DNA of 29,314 nt from a bacterium UBP7_UBA7824 (GTDB lineage: Bacteria; UBP7; UBA6624), in NCBI GenBank assembly GCA_002501535.1, contig DLTY01000048.1, positions 19,782 to 49,095 of the forward strand, in the 5' to 3' direction. Every line of letters starts with the position of its first letter. Position 1 is the first letter of the stretch. The notes under the pieces are model-generated. The model was not told the origin of the DNA. It was given only the letters and a program-made list of their open reading frames with translations, and ran no database searches. Below, piece after piece: positions 24,350 to 29,314 of this stretch. The translations under genes were made by a program, and so were the position numbers.

Positions 24350-25369
24350 TTATTTTTCTATTTTTGAAGTTGTGTAAGCAACCATTCCCGGAATATTATC
24401 CATTGCTAACGAGTATGCTCCCAAATGATCTTCTGTATTTGTTGCAATAATGCCATCAGTTTCCAATATGTCACTGAGTATTTGCAAACCTTCTTCACTG
24501 TCGTTCAAAGAGAGCAAAGCACGGGTAAGCATTCTCGCTATTCGTTTATCAGTTTTTTCTGGATTAATTACAACTGGGTGGCTTGGAACGCTACCAAATG
24601 CTTCCAAATGTTCAAAGTTGTCTTTAGAGATACACCAATCTGGGGCATCTTCTTTTCCGCAATAGTCTTCCCATGTGGTTGATTTAACAAAAGCTACGTC
24701 ACCTGTGCCATCAGAAAGACACCTCAATGCCCCTGCGTAACCACCGTAAATATCAGAAGAATCAGGAATTATGGCATTGCCAAAGAATCCCTCAATTGTG
24801 TATCTGAGACTTTCAAGATCATCCTTGTCTCCAACAACATCAACAACACCCTTGCCAATCATTGTCCCCATTGGCATAATCATTCCAGCACTTTTTAACC
24901 ATCCTGTATGACAGGAAGTTTTGCCTTCTAGATCAGAGTAGGTTTTGATTCCGCTGTTCTTTTTCACCATTGCTTGAGCTGTATAGTATGACTGCCCATT
25001 TGATTTAAGATCAGCTGCAATTACTTCAAAACCATGTTGCTTCCAGCCTAACCATCCTGCTCCCCCGTCTAGGAAAGCAAAGTGAGCATGGCCGTACCTT
25101 AAAGCTTCAATAGCTGTGCTGTAATTTGTAATTGGATAAATTTCAACTGGCATATCCAATGCCTCTTCAAGGTATTTTGCTAATACCTCAGGATTTGTGT
25201 CTGGGTTAGTGTAGTCGTCCTTTATTTCAAAAGCGATATTAATCACTTGTGTTTTTTCCGTGTTACCTTTTGCCTCAACAGCTTCATTCATTCCTTCAGC
25301 AGATTTATTATTGCTTATGAATAAAATGATTATTATGGCTGTAACAAGAATTATTACTTTGTTTTTCAT
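24350..25369 (-). CDS. Single-lobe transferrin-like periplasmic Fe(III)-binding protein
   Basis: Exported protein of 339 residues of the PhnD/SsuA/transferrin periplasmic binding-protein group. An N-terminal hydrophobic segment (about 4-18) is a signal or anchor. It carries motifs of vertebrate transferrin lobes: FLDGGAG (D101, matching Fe ligand Asp63), SYYTAQAMVKKNSG (Y128, matching Tyr95), KTSCHTG (T155, matching anion anchor Thr120), GGYAGALRCLSDGTGDVAF (Y211, matching Tyr188) and VPSHPVV (H264, matching His249). C153-C217 and C237-C246 match two transferrin disulfides. K159 replaces the anion-binding Arg124. The match is by memory of human transferrin, not by alignment. Position after heme/iron uptake genes supports an iron role; phosphonate binding is less likely. 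GGGGAGGA precedes the ATG. Confidence 0.85.
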   Translation of the reverse strand: MKNKVIILVTAIIIILFISNNKSAEGMNEAVEAKGNTEKTQVINIAFEIKDDYTNPDTNPEVLAKYLEEALDMPVEIYPITNYSTAIEALRYGHAHFAFLDGGAGWLGWKQHGFEVIAADLKSNGQSYYTAQAMVKKNSGIKTYSDLEGKTSCHTGWLKSAGMIMPMGTMIGKGVVDVVGDKDDLESLRYTIEGFFGNAIIPDSSDIYGGYAGALRCLSDGTGDVAFVKSTTWEDYCGKEDAPDWCISKDNFEHLEAFGSVPSHPVVINPEKTDKRIARMLTRALLSLNDSEEGLQILSDILETDGIIATNTEDHLGAYSLAMDNIPGMVAYTTSKIEK

Positions 25370-25383
25370 CTTTTATCCTCCCC

Positions 25384-25413
25384 GAAGGTTTCTTGTTTTA
25401 ATACAAGGCCTTC
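25384..25413 (-). promoter_or_regulatory. Hairpin next to the SD of the transferrin-like gene
   Basis: In the 167-base leader before the transferrin-like gene, two nested stems form one imperfect hairpin: GAAGG/CCTTC outside and CTTGT/ACAAG inside. It ends exactly where the SD (GGGGAGGA) begins. It could control translation or protect the 5' end. The rest of the leader is AT-rich with no clear promoter or Fur box; an 11-bp palindrome TGAAAATTTCA is at 25419-25429. Confidence 0.4.
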
Positions 25414-25536
25414 TAAAATGAAAATTTCAATTCAATTTAAATATTCAATACCAGCTTTTTTGTTTTATACAAAGAGCTGTTGAAAATTTAAATTAAGATT
25501 GTATAAAATTTTTAGGATCTTGGAAATGTTTCAACA

Positions 25537-26088
25537 TCAATCAATGTGTTTTTCCATGTCTTCGAACGTTTTTCCTGCAAACTCAAAGCATTTTGCCACT
25601 TCATTAATTACGGAATCGCAAACCTTGTCTCTGATCCTGTCTCGTGTTATTTTAGTGTCACATGGAAAATCAAACATTGTTGCCTTCCCAGGCACTTTTG
25701 TTTTTATCATTTGGCCACCAGCCATTGCGGCACAATGACGAACATATATGTGAGCCATAATTTTCATGTCATCATTTTTAATTTCTGAATTTATATAGTC
25801 AATATATTCTTTTGTTGATTCGAGCTTTTCTCTTTTCCAACTTTTTTCTTCTATGTCTGAAACATCATTCAGTATTCTTGTTGCGAAGGGAACATCCTCC
25901 AAGCCATCGAATAAATTTTTCTCTTTTCCAATTTTCTCAAGCTCGTTAATGCAGCAGTATTCATTGTAGATAAAAGTGTGATAAGTTTTTTTTGTTATTT
26001 TGCCTTGGAACATCTGTTTTGGGAACGGCATGTTTTCAACCTTTTGGTGTATTGGCCATGTGGCCTTCATTAGCTTCTTTTTATCCAT
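25537..26088 (-). CDS. Biliverdin-producing heme oxygenase
   Basis: Cytoplasmic heme oxygenase (PF01126 type), 183 residues, which opens heme to biliverdin, CO and Fe(II). The proximal heme ligand is H14 in WPIHQKVEN. The flexible distal helix has the glycines of AMAGGQMI (123-128), preceded by HIYVRHCA, which corresponds to the HAYTRY-type segment of other members. At 183 residues it is somewhat short. ATG 26088 is used because AAGGAG precedes it; an upstream ATG at 26115 has no SD. It overlaps the HutZ-like gene by 8 bases. With the ABC importer genes upstream, it releases iron from imported heme. Confidence 0.9.
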   Translation of the reverse strand: MDKKKLMKATWPIHQKVENMPFPKQMFQGKITKKTYHTFIYNEYCCINELEKIGKEKNLFDGLEDVPFATRILNDVSDIEEKSWKREKLESTKEYIDYINSEIKNDDMKIMAHIYVRHCAAMAGGQMIKTKVPGKATMFDFPCDTKITRDRIRDKVCDSVINEVAKCFEFAGKTFEDMEKHID

Positions 26089-26611
26089 GTTTTTTCTCCT
26101 TATGGCCTTGATCATTCATGTGATTTATCTGGTCTAAATTAGGACCTGTAAGCCTAAAGGCTTTACCAAAGCCATAAACAAGTAAACCTTCAGAGGGTTT
26201 AAGTTCAAAGAGATGAAAATCACCCATGTTTTTTAAGTAGGCTATTGTTTCAAATTTATCTTCCAGCAATGTTATTTTTGAATTCCATTCCGAATCTTCT
26301 CTTTCAATTTTTCTTGCTTTACTCTTGAATGTTAGCCTTTTTCTTGCAAATATATTTGCAGCAGCTTTTTCATCTTCGATAACCATAAACGAATTAAACG
26401 GTTGATCAGTTAGATTTTTCGTATGTTTAGATAATTCGCTAATAAAAATATAAAAAGAACCATTATGCATTATTGATGGAGCATAGCTTGAATTTGGTAT
26501 ACCTGTTGAGTCGGTAGTGCTTAACATTATTGTGCACATCTTTTCTAGAAGTTGATTCTTCTCAGCAGTTGCTTCTTTAATTATGTTTGACATTTTTTTA
26601 TAGTCTACCAT
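26081..26611 (-). CDS. HutZ/HugZ-like heme utilisation protein (PNPOx fold)
   Basis: Protein of 176 residues with a split-barrel flavin/pyridoxamine-phosphate-oxidase-like fold. Blocks SSYAPSIMHNGSFYIFISELSKHT and FARKRLTFKSKARK (each read in parts) match the HugZ/HutZ family, which binds and degrades heme. Three late histidines (H164, H170, H175) in a tail rich in His and Lys resemble the heme-ligand region of HutZ. Two starts are possible: ATG 26611, which overlaps the upstream gene by 14 bases, or ATG 26593; neither has a good SD. It lies between the heme/iron binding protein and heme oxygenase, so two different heme-handling proteins are side by side. Confidence 0.82.
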   Translation of the reverse strand: MVDYKKMSNIIKEATAEKNQLLEKMCTIMLSTTDSTGIPNSSYAPSIMHNGSFYIFISELSKHTKNLTDQPFNSFMVIEDEKAAANIFARKRLTFKSKARKIEREDSEWNSKITLLEDKFETIAYLKNMGDFHLFELKPSEGLLVYGFGKAFRLTGPNLDQINHMNDQGHKEKKHG

Positions 26612-27500
26612 CTGACATTAAATTCAATTTTTCACAAGCACTATTAATCGAATCTAAGTTTCCAGGATTAATTAATCCATAATAGGGGAATAATGTCACT
26701 TGTGATTTTTTCACTGCTGTTAGCTTGGCAAAGAAGGGTGTGCTGTTTTTTAGATCTTCAATTAGCTGTTCGCCAATATTGTTAAAATCAATAATTATTA
26801 TGTTTTCAGGATCAAGATTAACAAGCCTTTCTTCCGAAATTGTTACATAACCTTTGTACTCTTCATTATTCGAATCAAAATTAGCTGCAAGATTTTTCAA
26901 TCCTGCACGAGAGGCAAGCTTGCCTGCCCAACTAGCACTTGTAGGAGAAAGCAATGGTTGCATGCTTGCAAGAATCAACACACTTGAACTATTGGAATCC
27001 AATTCAGGTGATTCAAAACAATTTGGCATCCCATCTTCAATGTTGCTTTTTTCCACACCAAGCATTTTTGAAATATCTAAATAAGTATCTATAAGATTTT
27101 CCCAGTTTTTAACAGCTATAGACATAGTATCTATACCTAATTCTTCAAGTTGATTGAGCGCTAAATCATGCATTCCAGCAACCCCCATTACCAAATCAGG
27201 CTGCAGAGCTATTATTCGTTCTAGGTTAGGTGGGCTTTGGCCACTGCTTATAACCTGCTTATCGTTAAAGCTTGGGTCTTTTTTCAAAAGGCTACTTCCT
27301 GGTATCCCGATTAATTTTTCGGGAGATATCCTATTGACTAAATCAGCAGATAATGAGCTCATTGTTACAATTTTTGAAAATTGTTTTTCTTCCTGCATGG
27401 CAATAGATTTCTTCAGTTCACTTGTGCCTATTGGCGCTGTTGTTTCAAAACAAGATGTGAATATTATTGCAAATGTTAAAAATTTAAATAGATTTTTCAT
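26598..27500 (-). CDS. Iron-siderophore/heme ABC transporter binding lipoprotein
   Basis: Class III periplasmic binding protein (BtuF/FhuD/HmuT type, PF01497), 300 residues. The signal peptide ends in a lipobox FTSC with C17 as the lipidated residue, so it is membrane-anchored. It has the two-lobed layout with blocks KIVTMSSLSADLV, PPNLERIIALQPDLVMGVAG and, in the second lobe, WAGKLASRAGL and SEERLVNLDPENIIIID. No heme-type Tyr/His assignment can be made by eye, so heme is inferred from its neighbours; siderophore or cobalamin are alternatives. Its ATG overlaps the ATPase stop (ATGA). Confidence 0.88.
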   Translation of the reverse strand: MKNLFKFLTFAIIFTSCFETTAPIGTSELKKSIAMQEEKQFSKIVTMSSLSADLVNRISPEKLIGIPGSSLLKKDPSFNDKQVISSGQSPPNLERIIALQPDLVMGVAGMHDLALNQLEELGIDTMSIAVKNWENLIDTYLDISKMLGVEKSNIEDGMPNCFESPELDSNSSSVLILASMQPLLSPTSASWAGKLASRAGLKNLAANFDSNNEEYKGYVTISEERLVNLDPENIIIIDFNNIGEQLIEDLKNSTPFFAKLTAVKKSQVTLFPYYGLINPGNLDSINSACEKLNLMSDGRL

Positions 27501-28285
27501 CCTTCCCCCTTTTTTTTGTATGGTGCATATTGTTGCCCTAAACTCGAAGAAATTGTTTCTACCTCTATCGAGAATGTATTTTTAATTGTTTTTTTGTCAA
27601 GTATTTTTTCGGGTTTTTCCAATTGAAGCATGCGACCTTTGGATATAAGTCCAACCTTATCAGAATATCTTGATGCAAGATTGATGTCATGGATGACAGA
27701 AATTACAGCAACACCTCTTTCTTTCTTTATTTTTTTGATAAGGTCTAATATTTCTATCTGGAACTGTATATCAAGAAATGTTGTTGGCTCATCTAGTAGT
27801 AATATTTCAGCTTTTTGGGCAAGAGCAAGAGCAATAAAGGCTCTTTGCACCTCTCCCCCTGATAATTCTTCAACTAAACAATCACTGTATTGTTCAAGGT
27901 CAGTTAATTTGATTGCACTTTCAACTTCTTTTAAATCCTCATTGTCTAGACCCCATTGCCACCATTTGCCATATGGATAACGGCCCATGGCAACCAGCTC
28001 TTTAACCGTAATCATTTTTGGTATATTGGGTTTTTGTGGCAAGTATGCAACAAGCTTCGCAATTTCATTTTTAGTTTTTTTGGCTTTTTGTTGATTTTGA
28101 ATCAATACCTCACCACCTATTGGTTCCAGAATATCTGCAAATGTTTTGAGAAGTGTGGATTTGCCTGACCCGTTAGCTCCTAATATAGATATCCATTCTG
28201 ATTGTTTGATTTGAAAGTCAACATTTTCCACTATGAGTGTTTTTCCATAACCACACGATAATTTATTTGTTTGTAGTATTTTCAT
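27497..28285 (-). CDS. ABC transporter ATPase, FecE/HmuV type
   Basis: ATP-binding subunit of 262 residues driving import through the FecCD-type permease. Walker A GANGSGKS (36-43), Q-loop in YLPQKP (81-86), signature LSGGE (141-145), Walker B LLLDEPT (162-168), switch His H199 in VIHD. GRYPYGKWW near 101-109 is the family's typical extension after the Q-loop region. It overlaps the permease stop and the binding-protein start, both by ATGA, so the three subunits are made as one complex. The substrate is likely heme or a ferric siderophore. Confidence 0.93.
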   Translation of the reverse strand: MKILQTNKLSCGYGKTLIVENVDFQIKQSEWISILGANGSGKSTLLKTFADILEPIGGEVLIQNQQKAKKTKNEIAKLVAYLPQKPNIPKMITVKELVAMGRYPYGKWWQWGLDNEDLKEVESAIKLTDLEQYSDCLVEELSGGEVQRAFIALALAQKAEILLLDEPTTFLDIQFQIEILDLIKKIKKERGVAVISVIHDINLASRYSDKVGLISKGRMLQLEKPEKILDKKTIKNTFSIEVETISSSLGQQYAPYKKKGEG

Positions 28286-29277
28286 CCTGCCTGTCTCCTT
28301 GTTCGAGATGATGAGTAAAGTAGAAATATGAATGTTGGAGCTCCTAATAAAGCCGTTACTATACCTACCGGTATTTCTACCGGTCCCGATCTTGCAATAA
28401 GATCTGAAAGGCTTAAAATCATTGCTCCACCAAGTGCTGACCCAGGAAGAACCAGCCTATTGTCATCGCCAACAAGAAATCTAACGCCATGAGGAACTAT
28501 CAACCCTACAAATCCAACCAAGCCAGCAATGCTTACGGCACTTGCAGTTAAGAGTGCTGCACATGCTCCTATAATGATTCTTGACCTAAGAAGGGAAACG
28601 CCTAATGATTGTGCCATCTCATCACCCAATGAAAGTAAATTCAATTGCTTGCCTAAAAAGCAACCTACAACAAGGGATGGAATAATCCATGGTGCTGCCA
28701 TCGAAACATCATCCCAACCCCTACTGTTTAAACTTCCTATCAGCCATGTTAGAGCTGCTTGTATTTTTCCATCATCACTGAATAAAAGAAGTGTTGATTG
28801 AATAGCACCAAAAAGACTACTAAAGGCTACGCCTCCAAGTATTAACCTTGGGACCGAGATTGCTTTACGTGTTTTTGCCAAAAGGAACACTAATGCAGTT
28901 GTAGCTAAAGCGCCCAACCATGCTCCTAATGGAACTAAAAATGGAAAACTGCCCAATGTAATCATCACAACCACCACTAATCCTGCACCTGCTGATATAC
29001 CTAAAAGGAAAGGGCTAGCAAGGCCATTTCTCAACATTCCCTGTAATAATGCTCCAGACATACCTAATGAGGCTCCTACCAATATTGCTCCTAGGCTTCG
29101 CGGGAATCTGAGATCCCAAAATATAGTGTTCGCAACCTTATCTGCTCTTAAAAAAATTGCGTCAATTATTCTTGAAAAATCAAGATCTACAGCACCAATT
29201 GATAACGATAGAAAAAATACAACAATTAATGCAGCTGCAATACATAGCAAGCCAAAAACTTTATTTTTAAATTTCAC
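28282..29277 (-). CDS. ABC transporter permease, FecCD/HmuU type
   Basis: Inner-membrane channel subunit with about ten transmembrane segments; 331 residues from GTG 29277, near the family norm. Hallmarks are LGASLGMSGALLQGMLRNGLA (part) with SPFLLGISAGAG, GGVAFSSLFGAIQS, ALTWLIGSL, GLVGFVGLIVPHGVRFL and the final VEIPVGIVTALLGAPTFIFLL-like helix. The start is uncertain: the frame is open to the window edge through a TTG at 29313, but the family pattern begins around FKNKVFGLL. GTG 29277 lacks an SD and sits in a 12-bp palindrome ATTTC-AC-GAAAT. It would export nothing alone; it pairs with the ATPase and lipoprotein encoded next. Confidence 0.9.
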   Translation of the reverse strand: MKFKNKVFGLLCIAAALIVVFFLSLSIGAVDLDFSRIIDAIFLRADKVANTIFWDLRFPRSLGAILVGASLGMSGALLQGMLRNGLASPFLLGISAGAGLVVVVMITLGSFPFLVPLGAWLGALATTALVFLLAKTRKAISVPRLILGGVAFSSLFGAIQSTLLLFSDDGKIQAALTWLIGSLNSRGWDDVSMAAPWIIPSLVVGCFLGKQLNLLSLGDEMAQSLGVSLLRSRIIIGACAALLTASAVSIAGLVGFVGLIVPHGVRFLVGDDNRLVLPGSALGGAMILSLSDLIARSGPVEIPVGIVTALLGAPTFIFLLYSSSRTRRQAG

Positions 29278-29287
29278 GAAATGAAAT

Positions 29288-29311
29288 GGAGGAGAGCCGA
29301 AACCCTCCCCC
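29288..29311 (-). terminator. GC-rich hairpin upstream of permease gene
   Basis: On the minus strand GGGGGAGGG-TTTCGG-CTCTCCTCC forms a 9-bp stem with two G-U pairs, 11 bases before the proposed permease start. It looks like the end signal of a gene outside the window on the same strand, or an attenuator of the heme/iron operon. Confidence 0.45.
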
Positions 29312-29314
29312 AAA

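Noticed and set aside
25419..25429. Palindrome TGAAAATTTCA as a Fur box before the transferrin-like gene
   Set aside because: It does not fit the 7-1-7 Fur consensus (TGATAAT-N-ATTATCA) beyond the TGA/TCA ends, and such AT palindromes are expected by chance here.
1..29314. CRISPR array, IS element, prophage, tRNA or rRNA
   Set aside because: No regularly spaced repeats, transposase or integrase motifs, long terminal repeats or cloverleaf-type sequences were seen on either strand.

Overview
This is an AT-rich, gene-dense stretch of chromosome from a Gram-negative bacterium. The Gram-negative reading rests on a small outer-membrane porin ending in Phe, a lipid-anchored periplasmic binding protein, and several Sec and Tat signal peptides. 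Short overlaps (ATGA, TAATG) are common, most genes have GGAGG-like Shine-Dalgarno (SD) sites, and there is no phage, IS element, CRISPR array or tRNA. The mix of MEP-pathway IspG, thiamine ThiO, a DUF1800/DUF1501 pair, M28 and M2/M3-like peptidases and heme salvage would suit a free-living, possibly marine, heterotroph. I cannot assign a phylum from sequence alone.

Left part (1-2835): acetyl-CoA synthetase (5' part only) lies 2 nt behind a zinc peptidase gene; both run leftwards. A 44-bp divergent gap with a perfect inverted repeat separates them from the rightward block.

Rightward block (2842-17522): thiO-ispG-osmC-(DsbA/YceI fusion)-(ten-TM metal exporter) form one tightly packed run. The exporter appears to use an ATT start codon overlapping the previous stop. 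Next come an aminotransferase, an alpha/beta hydrolase and an NAD-dependent epimerase, overlapping one another. A copper island follows: a CsoR operator, csoR, copA and an overlapping family-2 glycosyltransferase. A DUF1800/DUF1501 secreted pair then ends at a strong convergent terminator.

Leftward block (17559-29314): from right to left in transcription order there is a FecCD-type permease (5' end at the window edge), its ATPase and a lipoprotein binding protein, then a HutZ/HugZ-like protein and heme oxygenase. Together these make a complete heme/iron import and degradation operon. After a 5'-leader with a hairpin comes a single-lobe transferrin-like binding protein, then a porin, a secreted protein with ten EF-hand loops, an M28 peptidase, a divergent EF-G-like GTPase, an alpha/beta hydrolase and a small DUF378 membrane protein.

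The most striking item is the transferrin-like protein at 24350-25369. By residue-for-residue comparison from memory, the Asp, Tyr, Tyr and His iron ligands of vertebrate transferrin, the anion-binding Thr and two disulfide pairs all appear to be present. It sits directly downstream of heme/iron uptake genes. Other points of interest are the ten-EF-hand protein, the thioredoxin-YceI fusion next to IspG, the ATT start, and a CsoR operator that overlaps a ribosome-binding site. No gap without a gene exceeds 300 bases; the longest are 24172-24349 and 25370-25536.
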